DNA from: Candidatus Mikella endobia
Lineage (GTDB): Bacteria > Pseudomonadota > Gammaproteobacteria > Enterobacterales > Enterobacteriaceae
Reading direction: 5' to 3'
Assembly (NCBI RefSeq): GCF_900048045.1
Contig: NZ_LN999831.1
Coordinates: 62,001-126,000, forward strand
DNA: 64,000 nucleotides
Shown here: piece by piece, positions 32,542 to 43,404 of the stretch
Numbering within the stretch: position 1 is the stretch's first letter
How the letters are laid out: every line of letters begins with the position of its first letter
Program-made: the position numbers and the translations under genes
Notes under the pieces: model-generated
What the model was told of the DNA's origin: nothing
The model's input: the letters and a program-made list of their open reading frames with translations, nothing else
Database searches by the model: none

Positions 32542-33849
32542 TCATCTTTTAAAAAGAGATTTGTATTGAGTTGATATAATTAAAGTTTTTACTTGATTTA
32601 TAAAATCCATTATAACTATAACTACAATTAATAAAGATGTCCCATTTAAAGAAAATGAAACTTTCATGATGTAACGTATAAATTCAGATATTAAACATAT
32701 AAATGTTATATACATTGTATTAATTAATGTTAAACAATTTATTACTTTATCAAGATATCTTGCTGTTTGTTCTCCAGGACGAATACCAGGAATAAATGCT
32801 CCACTTTTCTTAATATAATCTGCTGTTTTTCTAGAATTTAAAATTAATCTGGTATAAAAACAACAAAAAAATACAATAGCAAATATATATATTAATATAT
32901 AAATTGGTTGACCAGGTTGTAAATAAAGTGAAATGGTTTGTAACCATTTATAATAAATATCGATTTTAAATCCAGATATAATTATTTTTATAAAAATAAT
33001 TATACTGGAAGCAAAAATTGCTGGAATCACTCCAACCATATTTATTTTTAATGGTAAATATGTATTATTTGTTAAATAAATATAACGTCCTTGTTGACTA
33101 TTGGTATAATTAATAATTATCCGACGTTGACCACGTTCAATAAATACAACAAAATATGTAATAAAAAAAATTTTAATTACAATTAAAAGTAAATATAAAA
33201 GATTTAAATTTCTTATTATAGTTTTTTTAATAATATTATTAATAACATTAGGTAAATCTGCTACAATACCTATAAATAGAAAAATAGATATTCCATTACC
33301 AATACCACGCTCAGTAATTTGTTCACTGAGCCACATAAGAAATATTGTTCCGCAAACTAAACTTACTATTGTAGTTAAATAAAAATAAATTCCTGGAATT
33401 ATTACTACACATTGTTTTTTAGGAATATTTAATAATCCAGTAATAATACTAATTGCTTGAATTATAGCTAATATTAATGTACAATAATATTTATATTTAA
33501 TAATTTTTTGGGGTTCATCTTTTACCTCTTTTTTACAAAAGTAAAAATAAGGATAAATTACAGTTAATAATTGTATTATAATAGATGAAGAAATATATGG
33601 CATAATTCCTAAAGTAAAAATAGAAGCATTATTAAATTTAGCTCTAGAAAATATATTAAACATTTCAAAAATAGTATCATGTTTTTTTTTTAAAACTGTT
33701 GTAAGTATAATATTATTTATTCCAGGAATAGGAATACAAGAACCAATACGAAAAATTATAATTGAATTTATAAGAAATAAAATTCTATATTTTAATTCAT
33801 TTATTACTTTTATAAGATATTTAAAACTTAATGCTTTATTTTTAACCAT
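32542..33849 (-). CDS. secY: Protein translocase subunit SecY
   Basis: SecY is the channel of the Sec translocon. The protein has 435 residues (E. coli 443) with ten predicted membrane segments. The plug-proximal RIGSCIPIPGIN lies in the first part, SEQITERGIGNGISI in TM4, and the ribosome/SecA-binding loop (GAFIPGIRPGEQTARYLDK) is well kept. Outside these loops the sequence has drifted strongly to Ile, Asn and Lys. Codons for residues near 54-57 include an uninterrupted A10 run (33682-33691), a possible slippage site. SecE is encoded at 56.8 kb; SecG is not in the window. Confidence 0.95.
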   Translation of the reverse strand: MVKNKALSFKYLIKVINELKYRILFLINSIIIFRIGSCIPIPGINNIILTTVLKKKHDTIFEMFNIFSRAKFNNASIFTLGIMPYISSSIIIQLLTVIYPYFYFCKKEVKDEPQKIIKYKYYCTLILAIIQAISIITGLLNIPKKQCVVIIPGIYFYLTTIVSLVCGTIFLMWLSEQITERGIGNGISIFLFIGIVADLPNVINNIIKKTIIRNLNLLYLLLIVIKIFFITYFVVFIERGQRRIIINYTNSQQGRYIYLTNNTYLPLKINMVGVIPAIFASSIIIFIKIIISGFKIDIYYKWLQTISLYLQPGQPIYILIYIFAIVFFCCFYTRLILNSRKTADYIKKSGAFIPGIRPGEQTARYLDKVINCLTLINTMYITFICLISEFIRYIMKVSFSLNGTSLLIVVIVIMDFINQVKTLIISTQYKSLFKR

Positions 33850-33858
33850 ATATATTAT

Positions 33859-34311
33859 TTATGTTATTTTTTCCTCAATTTTCCCACCTACAGCTTCTAT
33901 TGCATAACGTGCACCTTTACTGATACGAATATCAGTAGAAGTTATTATTGTAACTGCACGTTTAATTTTACCTGATAGTATAATTTTGGCAAATTTAGTT
34001 TTTATGTTAATAATTTTTGCTGTTTTTAACATTTGAAAATCAATTAAATTATTATTTAATAATTGTAAATCAGACAAACGTATTTCTTGTGTTAATATTG
34101 ATTTATATGAATTAAATCCAAATTTTGGTAATCTACGGTATAAAGGCATTTGACCTCCTTCAAATCCGCGACGTATATTACCTCCAGAACGAGATTTTTG
34201 ACCTTTATGACCTCTACCGCTAGTTTTTCCTAAACCAGAACCAATACCTCGTCCTAAACGTTTACATGCATGTTTAGAACCCTTAGCTGGAGAAAAAGTA
34301 TTTAAAAACAT
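33859..34311 (-). CDS. rplO: 50S ribosomal protein L15
   Basis: The protein has 150 residues (E. coli 144). The Gly/Lys-rich N-terminal extension ([19 protein letters not shown]) that threads into 23S rRNA is intact, followed by [18 protein letters not shown]. It follows rpmD by six bases and precedes secY by nine, as in the E. coli spc operon. Confidence 0.97.
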   Translation of the reverse strand: MFLNTFSPAKGSKHACKRLGRGIGSGLGKTSGRGHKGQKSRSGGNIRRGFEGGQMPLYRRLPKFGFNSYKSILTQEIRLSDLQLLNNNLIDFQMLKTAKIINIKTKFAKIILSGKIKRAVTIITSTDIRISKGARYAIEAVGGKIEEKIT

Positions 34312-34317
34312 ATATAA

Positions 34318-34497
34318 CTATTCCTTAATTTTAACCATATAAGAAATTAAATTAATCATCCCTCGGATAGCAGGAGTATCCTCACATATTATAGTATGAC
34401 CAATATAACGCAAACCTAAACCAATTAAAGTTGCTTTATGTTTGGGTAAACAACCAATAGAACTACGAATTTGAATTATTTTAATTTTTTGTTTCAT
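34318..34497 (-). CDS. rpmD: 50S ribosomal protein L30
   Basis: The gene encodes 59 residues, equal to E. coli. It starts [16 protein letters not shown] and contains the family core [16 protein letters not shown] and [11 protein letters not shown]. The start at 34497 lies nine bases after the rpsE stop. L30 is absent from some bacteria, so its retention here is of mild note. Confidence 0.95.
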   Translation of the reverse strand: MKQKIKIIQIRSSIGCLPKHKATLIGLGLRYIGHTIICEDTPAIRGMINLISYMVKIKE

Positions 34498-34506
34498 AAT
34501 AATAAA

Positions 34507-35007
34507 TTACTTCAAAATTTCTTTAATAGATTTACCACGTTTAGCAGCAATTATTTCAGGAGAATTCATCTTACTCAGAGCTTCAATAGTGGCACGAATA
34601 ACATTTATTGGATTAGTTGATCCATATGCTTTAGCTAATACATTATGAATTCCTGCAACTTCTAAAACAGCACGCATAGCACCTCCAGCTATAATACCAG
34701 TTCCTTGAAATGCTGGTTTCATAAAAACTAAAGATCCAGTATATATTCCTTTAATTGGATGTTGTAAAGTACCGCTTTTTATTACGATATGTATCATATT
34801 TTTACGTGCTTTTTCTATTGCTTTTTGTATTGCAGAAGGAACTTCTTTTGCTTTACCATAACCAAATCCAACTTTACCATTACCATTACCAACAACCATC
34901 ATTGCTGTAAAACTAAAAATACGACCCCCTTTTACTGTTTTAGATACTCTATTTACTGTAATTAATTTTTCTTGTAATATACTAACTTGTTTTTCAATAT
35001 GTATCAT
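34507..35007 (-). CDS. rpsE: 30S ribosomal protein S5
   Basis: The protein has 166 residues (E. coli 167). The double-stranded RNA-binding part ([19 protein letters not shown]) and the segment [18 protein letters not shown] are kept, as is [16 protein letters not shown]5 contributes to decoding accuracy and to mRNA unwinding at the ribosome entry. It lies between rplR and rpmD. Confidence 0.97.
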   Translation of the reverse strand: MIHIEKQVSILQEKLITVNRVSKTVKGGRIFSFTAMMVVGNGNGKVGFGYGKAKEVPSAIQKAIEKARKNMIHIVIKSGTLQHPIKGIYTGSLVFMKPAFQGTGIIAGGAMRAVLEVAGIHNVLAKAYGSTNPINVIRATIEALSKMNSPEIIAAKRGKSIKEILK

Positions 35008-35021
35008 TTTATAAATTTACC

Positions 35022-35390
35022 TTAAAACTGAAGACCAGCTATACGAGCAGCATTTGCTAATGCTTGAACTCGACCATGATATTTAAAACCAGAACGATCA
35101 AAAGAAACATTCTTGATTCCTTTTTCTAAAGCTCGTATAGCGATAATTTTACCTATTTCTGAAGCTGCAGATTTATTACTAGTATTAATAATACCTAAAA
35201 AATTTAATCTATCTATGATATTTTTTTCTAAAGTAGAAGCAGCTACTAAAACTTTAGAATTATTAGGTTCAAAAATTTGTGCATAAATATGACGTGATGT
35301 ACGGTGTATAACTAAACGAATAGTTTTTAATTTTTTTATTTTACATCTGGTTGTTATAGAACGTCGAATCCTAGCTAATTTTTTATTCAT
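35022..35390 (-). CDS. rplR: 50S ribosomal protein L18
   Basis: The protein has 122 residues (E. coli 117). It shows [16 protein letters not shown] at the N-terminal side and [20 protein letters not shown] near the end. L18 binds 5S rRNA together with L5. Spacing to rplF and rpsE is 15-20 bases. Confidence 0.97.
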   Translation of the reverse strand: MNKKLARIRRSITTRCKIKKLKTIRLVIHRTSRHIYAQIFEPNNSKVLVAASTLEKNIIDRLNFLGIINTSNKSAASEIGKIIAIRALEKGIKNVSFDRSGFKYHGRVQALANAARIAGLQF

Positions 35391-35408
35391 AATTATTACC
35401 TTTATATT

Positions 35409-35945
35409 TTACTTTTTTTTGGTCTCTTTAATACGTACAATTTCATCAGCATAACGAATACCTTTACCTTTATAAGGTTCAGGACGACGAAAATTACGTA
35501 AATCTGCAGCAACTTGACCAACAAGTTGTTTATTAGCTCCTTTAATAATAATTTCAGTTTGAATAGGACATTCTGCTGTAATACCTACAGGTAAATTATA
35601 ATTTATAAGATGAGAAAATCCTAAAGATAAATTAACTATATTATCTTTAATTGTTACACGATAACCTACACCTACTAATTGTAATTTTTTAATAAATCCA
35701 TGTGTTACACCAATTACCATTCCGTTTATTAACGCTCGTGTAGTGCCTGCTATTGCCCAGCTATTAGTATCTGTTTTTCTATTCGGAGCAAAAAATAATT
35801 GATTATTATCATACTGAACGTTAATATATTCATTAATAGTGCCAATTAACTCACCTTTATTACCTTTAATTAAAATATTTTTTCCTTGAAAGGTTATCTC
35901 TACTCCTGCAGGAATTTTTATAGGTGTTTTAGCAACACGAGACAT
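35409..35945 (-). CDS. rplF: 50S ribosomal protein L6
   Basis: The protein has 178 residues (E. coli 177), with two repeats of the L6 fold. Diagnostic pieces are [17 protein letters not shown] at the start and [16 protein letters not shown] near the end, the latter contacting the sarcin-ricin region where elongation factors bind. Confidence 0.97.
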   Translation of the reverse strand: MSRVAKTPIKIPAGVEITFQGKNILIKGNKGELIGTINEYINVQYDNNQLFFAPNRKTDTNSWAIAGTTRALINGMVIGVTHGFIKKLQLVGVGYRVTIKDNIVNLSLGFSHLINYNLPVGITAECPIQTEIIIKGANKQLVGQVAADLRNFRRPEPYKGKGIRYADEIVRIKETKKK

Positions 35946-35958
35946 TTTATCACCATTA

Positions 35959-36351
35959 TTATGCTATATAACAAATAATTTCACCACCAATACCTAATTT
36001 ACGCGCAGTACTATCAGTTATCATACCTAAAGAAGTAGAAATAATTGCTATACCCATACCTGACATTACTTTGGGTAAGGCATGTTTTTTCTTATAAACA
36101 CGACAACCTGGACGACTAATACGTTGTATATTTTCTAATACTGGTTTTCCATTAAAATATTTTAGTATAATTTTAATTATACTATTAGTATTACCTAATA
36201 TTTTATAATTTTGAATAAAACCTTCTTCTTTTAGTAAAGTAACAATTGCTACTTTAACTTTCGAATTAGGTATATAAACTATATCTTTATTAGCATTTTG
36301 ACCATTTCGAATGCTAGTTAGCATATCAGCAATTGGATCTTGCATGCTCAT
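35959..36351 (-). CDS. rpsH: 30S ribosomal protein S8
   Basis: The protein has 130 residues, equal to E. coli. It starts [18 protein letters not shown] and ends [11 protein letters not shown]. In E. coli S8 binds helix 21 of 16S rRNA and represses the spc operon at a mimic of that site near rplE. I could not confirm that mimic in this sequence. Confidence 0.97.
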   Translation of the reverse strand: MSMQDPIADMLTSIRNGQNANKDIVYIPNSKVKVAIVTLLKEEGFIQNYKILGNTNSIIKIILKYFNGKPVLENIQRISRPGCRVYKKKHALPKVMSGMGIAIISTSLGMITDSTARKLGIGGEIICYIA

Positions 36352-36388
36352 TTATTTATAACTCCTATTATTTATCAATAGTAAATAA

Positions 36389-36694
36389 TTACCAACTAGC
36401 TTTTCTCAAACCTGGAATTTCCCCACGCATAGCAGCTTCACGTACTTTAATACGACTTAATCCAAATTTTCGTAAATAAGCGTGTGGACGTCCAGTTTGA
36501 CGACATCTATTACGTTTTCTAGATGGACTAGAATCTCTTGGTAAAGTTTGCAGTTTTATAACAGCATTCCAACGATCTTCATCAGTAACATTTATACTAG
36601 AAATAATAGTTTTCAGTTCAGTACGTTTTTTAAAAAATTTTTTAGATAATTTTATTCTTTTTATTTCTCGTGCTTTTATAGATTTTTTAGCCAT
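36389..36694 (-). CDS. rpsN: 30S ribosomal protein S14
   Basis: The protein has 101 residues, equal to E. coli. It is the long zinc-free form: the C-terminal block [19 protein letters not shown] lacks the CXXC pairs of the short type. It ends [11 protein letters not shown]. It abuts rplE with a one-base overlap (36694). Confidence 0.97.
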   Translation of the reverse strand: MAKKSIKAREIKRIKLSKKFFKKRTELKTIISSINVTDEDRWNAVIKLQTLPRDSSPSRKRNRCRQTGRPHAYLRKFGLSRIKVREAAMRGEIPGLRKASW

Positions 36695-37242
36695 TATTTA
36701 CCTTCTTTACGAAAGGGGAAATTAAAAGCAGTTAATAGCTTACAACCTTCATTATCTGATTTTGCAGTAGTAGTAATAGTAATATCTAATCCACAAACAT
36801 GATCTGCTTTTTCATAATTTATTTCTGGAAAAATAATATGTTCATGTATTCCTATGCTATAATTTCCATGACCATCAAATGACTTAATAGATAAACCTCG
36901 AAAATCACGGATACGTGGAATAGCAATAAAAAGCAATCTTTCTAAGAATTCCCACATACGTTGTCCACGTAAAGTTACTTTACATCCAATAGGATATCCT
37001 TGACGGATTTTAAATCCAGCAATAGATTTACGTGCTTTAGTTATAATTGGTTTTTGACCTGAAATTAAAGTTAAATCTTCTTTAGCAGAATCTAATATTT
37101 TTTTATTTAAAATTGATTTTCCTACACCCATATTTAAAGTAATCTTATTAAATTGAGGAACTTGCATAATAGAATGATACTTAAAATCTTTCATTAATTG
37201 AACTACAACTTCATTTTTATAGTAATCGTATAATTTTGCCAT
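36694..37242 (-). CDS. rplE: 50S ribosomal protein L5
   Basis: The protein has 182 residues (E. coli 179). Key segments are [31 protein letters not shown] and [21 protein letters not shown]5 binds 5S rRNA with L18 and contacts S13 across the subunits. The gene overlaps the rpsN start by one base, suggesting coupled translation. Confidence 0.97.
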   Translation of the reverse strand: MAKLYDYYKNEVVVQLMKDFKYHSIMQVPQFNKITLNMGVGKSILNKKILDSAKEDLTLISGQKPIITKARKSIAGFKIRQGYPIGCKVTLRGQRMWEFLERLLFIAIPRIRDFRGLSIKSFDGHGNYSIGIHEHIIFPEINYEKADHVCGLDITITTTAKSDNEGCKLLTAFNFPFRKEGK

Positions 37243-37256
37243 TAGTTTACTCTAAT

Positions 37257-37574
37257 TTAATTAATAATTTTACCATTAGATTTTAAAAATCTTACTTTTT
37301 TCTTATTATTTTCAATTTTAAATCCTATCCGATCTGCTTTATTTGTAATTACATTAAAAATTGCAATATTAGAAATATCTATTTTTGCTTCTTTTTGAAG
37401 AATACCACCTAATTTATTTAATGTAGGCATGGGTTTTTGATGTTTTTTAATTAAATTTATACCAGTAATAATACTTTTTCCATTAGAAAAAATAGTTTTT
37501 ACTTTACCTATTTTATTTTTATCTTTTCCTGCTAGAACAATTACTTCATCATTAACACATATTTTAGCTGCCAT
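37257..37574 (-). CDS. rplX: 50S ribosomal protein L24
   Basis: The protein has 105 residues (E. coli 104). The KOW-type fold begins [20 protein letters not shown]24 starts large-subunit assembly and lies at the exit tunnel. The C-terminal part is enriched in Asn and Lys compared with E. coli. Confidence 0.96.
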   Translation of the reverse strand: MAAKICVNDEVIVLAGKDKNKIGKVKTIFSNGKSIITGINLIKKHQKPMPTLNKLGGILQKEAKIDISNIAIFNVITNKADRIGFKIENNKKKVRFLKSNGKIIN

Positions 37575-37621
37575 ATTATTTTTTATTCCTTATGAAATAT
37601 AAAAAATTATAATTTATAATT

Positions 37622-37993
37622 TTATAGTACTTCCGGTGCTAAAGAAATAATTTTCATAAATTTTTCAATACGTAATTCACGAGTTATAGGTCCAAAAATA
37701 CGTGTACCAATAGGTTGATCATTATTATTATTTAGTAAAACACAAGCATTACTATCAAATCGAATTACAGAATTATCAGAACGACGAATCCCTTTTTTAG
37801 TACGTACTATAACTGCTTTTAGAACATCACCTTTTTTAACTTTTCCACGAGGAATTGCTTCTTTAATAGCAATTTTAATTATATTTCCAATATTTGCATA
37901 TCTACGATGTGAACCACCTAATACTTTAATACACATTACACGACGTGCTCCAGAGTTATCAGCTACTGAAAGTATAGTTTGTTCTTGAATCAT
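37622..37993 (-). CDS. rplN: 50S ribosomal protein L14
   Basis: The protein has 123 residues, equal to E. coli. It begins [20 protein letters not shown] and ends [10 protein letters not shown], with [12 protein letters not shown] between. L14 forms part of the bridge to 16S rRNA. It heads the spc operon. The 112-base gap to rpsQ is where the spc promoter lies in E. coli. Confidence 0.97.
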   Translation of the reverse strand: MIQEQTILSVADNSGARRVMCIKVLGGSHRRYANIGNIIKIAIKEAIPRGKVKKGDVLKAVIVRTKKGIRRSDNSVIRFDSNACVLLNNNNDQPIGTRIFGPITRELRIEKFMKIISLAPEVL

Positions 37994-38105
37994 ATGGATC
38001 CTCCATTATGATATAATTTTAATATTTTTACAAAAATTTTATTTTTATAAAAAATATTTTAAAAAATAATTTTTATTAATTAAAAATTAATGAAGATATA
38101 TATTA

Positions 38106-38357
38106 TTAAAAATATTTTTTAATAATACGAATTAATTTCCAAGATTTTAATTTAGAAAGAGGACGACATTCAGTTATTTCAACTATATCACCGATATTAC
38201 TCTCATTAGTTTCATCATGTACATGAAGTTTAGTAGTACGTTTAATAAATTTACCGTATTTTGGATGTTTTACTAAACGTTCTATTATTACAATAATAGA
38301 TTTTTCCATTTTATTGCTAACTACACAACCTTGTAAAGTACGTATTTTAGAATTCAT
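38106..38357 (-). CDS. rpsQ: 30S ribosomal protein S17
   Basis: The protein has 83 residues (E. coli 84). The family segments [16 protein letters not shown] and [19 protein letters not shown] are clear. It ends the S10 operon and touches rpmC with a one-base overlap. Confidence 0.97.
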   Translation of the reverse strand: MNSKIRTLQGCVVSNKMEKSIIVIIERLVKHPKYGKFIKRTTKLHVHDETNESNIGDIVEITECRPLSKLKSWKLIRIIKKYF

Positions 38358-38551
38358 TAAGTACCTTTTATTTTAGTGATTTCAGTTAATAATGTTTTAA
38401 TACGGGCAATATTATATCGTACTTTTTTAAAAAGATGATATTTATGTAATTTTCCATTAGAAGCTTGCATACGTAAATAAAATTGTTCTCTGAATAAAGA
38501 AGATAATTTTTTATTTAAAGTTTGAATATTTTCTTTATGTATATTCATCAT
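38357..38551 (-). CDS. rpmC: 50S ribosomal protein L29
   Basis: The protein has 64 residues (E. coli 63) forming a helical hairpin; [22 protein letters not shown] and [14 protein letters not shown] are recognisable. Two consecutive ATG codons (38549-38551 and 38546-38548) overlap the rplP stop as ATGATGA, so either may start translation, and coupling to rplP is likely. L29 lies at the tunnel exit beside L23. Confidence 0.94.
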   Translation of the reverse strand: MMNIHKENIQTLNKKLSSLFREQFYLRMQASNGKLHKYHLFKKVRYNIARIKTLLTEITKIKGT

Positions 38552-38967
38552 ATATATGATATTACCTTTTTATTTATAAATATAGTTTTGATTGGTAGTT
38601 TTGCTGATGCTAACTTGAATGCTTCATAGGCTAATGTTTCTGAAATACCATCTATTTCATATAATATCTTCCCAGGTTGAATTAAAGCAACCCAATATTC
38701 TACATTTCCTTTACCTTTTCCCATACGTACTTCAAGCGGTTTTTTAGTAATAGGTTTATCAGGAAAAATACGAATCCATACTTTACCTTGATGCTTAATT
38801 TCGTGTGTTATAGCACGACGTGCTGCTTCAATTTGAGAAGAAGTTAAACGACCACGTTCAATAGATTTTAAACCAAAAGTACCGAATTTAATATCCGTAC
38901 TTACTGCTAGTCCCCGATTACGACCTTTATGCATTTTACGGAATTTTGTACGCTTTGGTTGTAGCAT
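38548..38967 (-). CDS. rplP: 50S ribosomal protein L16
   Basis: The protein has 139 residues (E. coli 136). I start it at the ATG 38965-38967 ([19 protein letters not shown]), which matches E. coli exactly and has AGGAG nine bases upstream; a TTG one codon earlier is less likely. The start shares its first base with the rpsC stop (TGATG). Core pieces are [20 protein letters not shown] and [15 protein letters not shown]16 helps tRNAs settle in the A site. Confidence 0.96.
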   Translation of the reverse strand: MLQPKRTKFRKMHKGRNRGLAVSTDIKFGTFGLKSIERGRLTSSQIEAARRAITHEIKHQGKVWIRIFPDKPITKKPLEVRMGKGKGNVEYWVALIQPGKILYEIDGISETLAYEAFKLASAKLPIKTIFINKKVISYI

Positions 38968-39731
38968 CAAAAGTTCTCCTTACTTTTACTTATATTAGTT
39001 TTATTTACAACAATACTACTTTTATTTTTTTGTTTTTTAATATTAGATTGCTGTTTTTTAAGTTTAATATTTTGTTTTGAAGGTTCATTATTAATATTAG
39101 TACTTCCTAAAATTTCACCTTTAAAAATCCATACTTTTAATCCTATGACACCATAAACTGTATATGCTTCAGAAGTATTATAATCGATATCTGCACGCAA
39201 CGTATGTAGGGGTACACGACCCTCTCTATACCATTCAGTACGTGCTATTTCAGCTCCTCCTAAACGTCCACTAACTTCAATTTTAATTCCTTTAGCTCCG
39301 CTACGTATAGCACTTTGAACAGCACGTTTCATAGCTCTTCGAAAAAGAATACGACGTTCAAGTTGCGAAGCAATATTTTCAGCAACTAATTTAGCGTCTA
39401 GTTCAGGTTTACGAATTTCAACAATATTAATTTTTGCTGGTAATTGTGCTATATTAGATATAGTTTTACGTAATTTTTCAAGATCTTCTCCTTTTTTTCC
39501 TATTACTATACCTGGACGAGCTGTATGTATTGTAATGCAAATATTATTTGTTGGACGATCTATTATTATACGAGAAATTGAAGATTTTGATAGTTCTTTA
39601 ATTAAGAATTGACGAATTTTAAAATCGTTATCTATATTATTAGCAAATTCTTTTTTATTTGCATACCAAATAGAATTCCATGGTTTAATAATACCTAAAC
39701 GAATTCCATTAGGATTTACTTTATGACCCAT
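38967..39731 (-). CDS. rpsC: 30S ribosomal protein S3 with long Lys/Asn tail
   Basis: The protein has 254 residues (E. coli 233). The N-terminal KH domain includes [17 protein letters not shown], and the C-terminal domain [20 protein letters not shown] and [16 protein letters not shown]. After residue ~215 the sequence turns into a repetitive Lys/Asn/Ser/Gln tail about 20 residues longer than that of E. coli. S3 helps unwind mRNA entering the ribosome. Coupled to rplP by a TGATG overlap. Confidence 0.96.
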   Translation of the reverse strand: MGHKVNPNGIRLGIIKPWNSIWYANKKEFANNIDNDFKIRQFLIKELSKSSISRIIIDRPTNNICITIHTARPGIVIGKKGEDLEKLRKTISNIAQLPAKINIVEIRKPELDAKLVAENIASQLERRILFRRAMKRAVQSAIRSGAKGIKIEVSGRLGGAEIARTEWYREGRVPLHTLRADIDYNTSEAYTVYGVIGLKVWIFKGEILGSTNINNEPSKQNIKLKKQQSNIKKQKNKSSIVVNKTNISKSKENF

Positions 39732-39759
39732 TATTTATAATCTCCAAAATTTTTATCGA

Positions 39760-40092
39760 TTATACAGATATAATTATCGTAATATGATTTGTACGCTTTA
39801 ATATACGGTCTGCACGACCTTTAGCTCTGGGCATAATACGTTTAATACTTGGACCAGTATCAACAAAAATTTTTGAAATTTTAAAGTTATTAATTTCATC
39901 TGCACCATCATTGTGTTCAGCATTAGCAATAGCAGATTTTAGTATTTTTTTGATTATATTAGCAGCTTTCTTTTTAGAAAAAGTTAACTCTTTCATAGCT
40001 TGTAAAACTTTTTTACCACGAATTTGATTAGCTACTAATCTAACTTTTTGAGCAGAAGAACTAGCATAGCGATATCTAGCAATAGTTTTCAT
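39760..40092 (-). CDS. rplV: 50S ribosomal protein L22
   Basis: The protein has 110 residues, equal to E. coli. It shows [18 protein letters not shown] at the N-terminal side. The tunnel-lining loop reads [20 protein letters not shown], near the site where macrolides and regulatory nascent chains act in other bacteria. Confidence 0.97.
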   Translation of the reverse strand: MKTIARYRYASSSAQKVRLVANQIRGKKVLQAMKELTFSKKKAANIIKKILKSAIANAEHNDGADEINNFKISKIFVDTGPSIKRIMPRAKGRADRILKRTNHITIIISV

Positions 40093-40108
40093 CTATTGGT
40101 TCCTAAAT

Positions 40109-40387
40109 TTAGCATTTTTTAGTAGTTTTGTCGACTGCATGCCCACGATAAGTACGTGTGGGAGCAAATTCTCCTAATTTGTGACCAACCATTTCATCTA
40201 TAACAAAAACAGGAATATGCTGTCTTCCATTATGAATAGCAATAGTTAAACCTATCATTGCTGGAAATATTGTTGAACGACGTGACCAAGTACGAATAGG
40301 TTTTTTGTCATTTGTTTCAATGGCTTTCTCTATTTTTTTTAATAAATGTAAGTCAATAAATGGACCTTTTTTAAGAGAACGGGGCAT
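40109..40387 (-). CDS. rpsS: 30S ribosomal protein S19
   Basis: The protein has 92 residues, equal to E. coli, starting [16 protein letters not shown] and carrying [18 protein letters not shown]19 forms the head of the small subunit with S13. It sits between rplB and rplV in the S10 operon. Confidence 0.97.
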   Translation of the reverse strand: MPRSLKKGPFIDLHLLKKIEKAIETNDKKPIRTWSRRSTIFPAMIGLTIAIHNGRQHIPVFVIDEMVGHKLGEFAPTRTYRGHAVDKTTKKC

Positions 40388-40403
40388 AATTTATCCTCTA
40401 ATA

Positions 40404-41222
40404 TTATTTACGATGACATACAATAAATTTATCAGTACGTTTATTACTGCGAGTTTTTTTACCTTTAGTATGAAGACCCCATGGAGATACAGGATGTTTA
40501 CCAAAATTACGTCCTTCACCACCACCGTGCGGATGGTCAATGGGATTCATTGCTGTACCTCTAACAGTAGAACGTATACCTAACCATCTTTTAGCACCAG
40601 CTTTACCTAACAAACGTAACATATGTTCTGCATTATCTATTTCACCTAAAGTAGCACGACATTCAGAATTAATCTTACGTATTTCACCAGAACGTAAACG
40701 TAAAGTAACATGATTCTTATCACGAGCTATTATTTGAATAGAAGTACCAGCAGAACGTGCTAATTGACCACCTTTGTTTAGTTTCATTTCTACATTATGT
40801 ACAATAGAACCAATGGGGATATTTTTCATAGGAAGAGCATTACCTATTTTAATTGCTGCATCAACACCAGATTCAATTTTATCACCAATATTTAATCCTT
40901 TGGGTGCAAGTATATAACGACGTTCACCATCTTTATATTTAACTAAGATAATATTCGCAGATCTGTTAGGATCATATTCAAATCGTTCTATTGTTGCTTG
41001 AATACCATCTTTATTACGTTTAAAATCTATTAAACGATATTTTTTTTTATGACCCCCACCAATATGTCGCATAGTGATACGACCATTATTATTACGTCCC
41101 CCTGATTTAGGAAGAGATGTTAATAATTTAGAATAAGGTTTCCCTTTGTGAATATTAGAATTTATTATTTTAAAAACATGGCGACGACCTGGAGATGTGG
41201 GTTTACACTTAACAAGTGACAT
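40404..41222 (-). CDS. rplB: 50S ribosomal protein L2
   Basis: The protein has 272 residues (E. coli 273). The segment [19 protein letters not shown], which carries the conserved histidine implicated in peptidyl-transferase function, is intact, as is [19 protein letters not shown]. The codons for HKKKY contain an A9 run (41040-41048). L2 is one of the most conserved ribosomal proteins. Confidence 0.97.
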   Translation of the reverse strand: MSLVKCKPTSPGRRHVFKIINSNIHKGKPYSKLLTSLPKSGGRNNNGRITMRHIGGGHKKKYRLIDFKRNKDGIQATIERFEYDPNRSANIILVKYKDGERRYILAPKGLNIGDKIESGVDAAIKIGNALPMKNIPIGSIVHNVEMKLNKGGQLARSAGTSIQIIARDKNHVTLRLRSGEIRKINSECRATLGEIDNAEHMLRLLGKAGAKRWLGIRSTVRGTAMNPIDHPHGGGEGRNFGKHPVSPWGLHTKGKKTRSNKRTDKFIVCHRK

Positions 41223-41246
41223 TATTATGATTCCTTATCATACTCA

Positions 41247-41555
41247 CTAAAATAATTCTGATTTTCCAATAGATTCTATTTTTTGATCTTGTTTTAAAAG
41301 TATATAAGCTTTTTTCCAATTACTACGATAACCCATATATTGTTTGTGACGTTTACGTTTTCCTTTAACTATAAGTGTATGTATTTTATGTACTTTTACT
41401 TTAAAAATTTTTTGTATAGCAGATTTAATTTCTATTTTATTACTATTTTTAGTTACATTAAAAACAATAGTGTTATATTTTTTTATTGATGTAGATACTT
41501 TTTCAGAAATATGTGGAGTACGTAATAATTTTAATAAATATTCTTCACAAATCAT
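41247..41555 (-). CDS. rplW: 50S ribosomal protein L23
   Basis: The protein has 102 residues (E. coli 100). It begins [18 protein letters not shown] and contains [24 protein letters not shown]23 is the docking site for trigger factor and the signal recognition particle at the tunnel exit. The start overlaps the rplD stop by four bases (ATGA). Confidence 0.96.
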   Translation of the reverse strand: MICEEYLLKLLRTPHISEKVSTSIKKYNTIVFNVTKNSNKIEIKSAIQKIFKVKVHKIHTLIVKGKRKRHKQYMGYRSNWKKAYILLKQDQKIESIGKSELF

Positions 41556-42160
41556 ACCAACATATCCTCAATTTGTTTAATAGCATTAACTGTTATAATT
41601 ACCTTTTCAAAAGAAATAAGATTAATTGGGTTAATACTTTTAGTATTACTTACTTTTACTTTATAAAGATTACGTGCAGCAAAAAATAAATTTATTTCTA
41701 AATTATCTGTAATTATTAAAACATCATTTAAGAAAAATTCTTGTAATTTTTGTACTAATAATTTTGTTTTAGGTGCTTGTATAGAAAAATATTCAACAAT
41801 AATTAAACGATTTTGGCGTATCAATTCTGATATAATACTTTTTATAGCTCCGCGATACATTTTTTTATTGATTTTTTTACTATAATCTTGCGGTTTAGCT
41901 GCAAAAGTAACACCACCAGAACGCCAAATAGGACTTTTAACGCTACCTGAACGTGCTCTACCTGTTCCTTTTTGCCGCCAAGGTTTTTTACCCGAACCAA
42001 TAACTTCTGCACGATTTTTCTGACAACAAGTTCCCTGACGAGCTTCTGCAGCATAAGCTACAAGAACTTGATGAATTAATGCTTTATTAAAAGTACATCC
42101 AAATATTTTTTCAGAAACAGTTAATGTTTTATTTAATGTATTTTTTAGTATTAATTCCAT
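41552..42160 (-). CDS. rplD: 50S ribosomal protein L4
   Basis: The protein has 202 residues (E. coli 201). The tunnel loop is preserved as [19 protein letters not shown], followed by [19 protein letters not shown]. In E. coli L4 also represses its own operon by acting on the S10 leader; whether that operates here is not visible. Confidence 0.96.
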   Translation of the reverse strand: MELILKNTLNKTLTVSEKIFGCTFNKALIHQVLVAYAAEARQGTCCQKNRAEVIGSGKKPWRQKGTGRARSGSVKSPIWRSGGVTFAAKPQDYSKKINKKMYRGAIKSIISELIRQNRLIIVEYFSIQAPKTKLLVQKLQEFFLNDVLIITDNLEINLFFAARNLYKVKVSNTKSINPINLISFEKVIITVNAIKQIEDMLV

Positions 42161-42176
42161 TCATATATCCTCGCTA

Positions 42177-42806
42177 TTATGCTTTAATAGCTGGTTTAAT
42201 TATCAATTTATTACCAATTACTCCAGGAACCGCACCTTTTATTAATAATAAATTGCGTTTTATATCAATACGTATTATTTCTAGATTTTGAATTGTAACT
42301 CTTTCATTACCTAGATGTCCTGACATTTTTTTTCCTTTGAATACTTTCCCTGGAGTTTGATTTTGACCTATAGAACCTGGAGCGCGATGAGATAATGAAT
42401 TACCATGGCTAGAATCTTGAGTATGAAAATTCCAACGTTTTACAGTACCAGAAAATCCTTTACCTTTAGAAGTACCAATAATATCAACTTTTTTTACATT
42501 AACGAATATTTCTAGAGAAATATTTTGACCAACAGTAATTCCTTCAATATTTTCCATGTTAAATTCCCATAGACCACATCCTACTTTAACACCTGCTTTG
42601 GCAAAATGTCCGGCTTCAGGTTTAATTATTTTATTAATTTTTTTAACACCAGAAGTAATTTGTATAGCATTATATCCATCATTTTTAATATTTTTAATCT
42701 GTATTATACGGTTTTCTTTAATTTCAATAACTGTTATTGGAATAGAAATCCCTTCTTTCGTAAAAATACGAGTCATGCCTACTTTACTTCCTATTAAACC
42801 TTTCAT
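42177..42806 (-). CDS. rplC: 50S ribosomal protein L3
   Basis: The protein has 209 residues, equal to E. coli. Key parts are [19 protein letters not shown] at the start and [19 protein letters not shown] in the loop reaching toward the peptidyl-transferase centre. The glutamine in GQNQTP, methylated by PrmB in E. coli, is present. L3 initiates large-subunit assembly. Confidence 0.97.
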   Translation of the reverse strand: MKGLIGSKVGMTRIFTKEGISIPITVIEIKENRIIQIKNIKNDGYNAIQITSGVKKINKIIKPEAGHFAKAGVKVGCGLWEFNMENIEGITVGQNISLEIFVNVKKVDIIGTSKGKGFSGTVKRWNFHTQDSSHGNSLSHRAPGSIGQNQTPGKVFKGKKMSGHLGNERVTIQNLEIIRIDIKRNLLLIKGAVPGVIGNKLIIKPAIKA

Positions 42807-42837
42807 TATTTAAATCTCTTTATTTTCAACAATTTAA

Positions 42838-43170
<333 letters not shown>

Positions 43171-43356
43171 TTATTTATAATTTATGAATATAAAATTACT
43201 TTATTATTATTTAATATATAATATAATTTTGTTCATGTTTTATCCCTTTATTTGGGATGTTATTTGTAGGTTTTAATTAATATTTTATATATAATATATT
43301 TAATATATAAATTTTAATTAATATAATTTTTTAAATTAAAATTAAAACTCCATGTT

Positions 43357-43386
43357 AAAAAATATCTCTCTGTTATACAGAGAGAT
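43357..43386 (-). terminator. Rho-independent terminator of tuf
   Basis: On the minus strand a perfect 9-bp stem (ATCTCTCTG with CAGAGAGAT, 43364-43372 and 43378-43386) with a five-base loop is followed by ATTTTTT. It lies 18 bases past the tuf stop. On the opposite strand a T7 run also follows the stem, so it could work both ways. Confidence 0.85.
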
Positions 43387-43404
43387 TTTTTTATAATATA
43401 TTAT

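Noticed and set aside
43240-43260. S10-leader attenuator with an L4-binding site
   Set aside because: Only a five-base-pair stem is visible; the multi-helix E. coli leader could not be matched, so I list it only as context for rpsJ.
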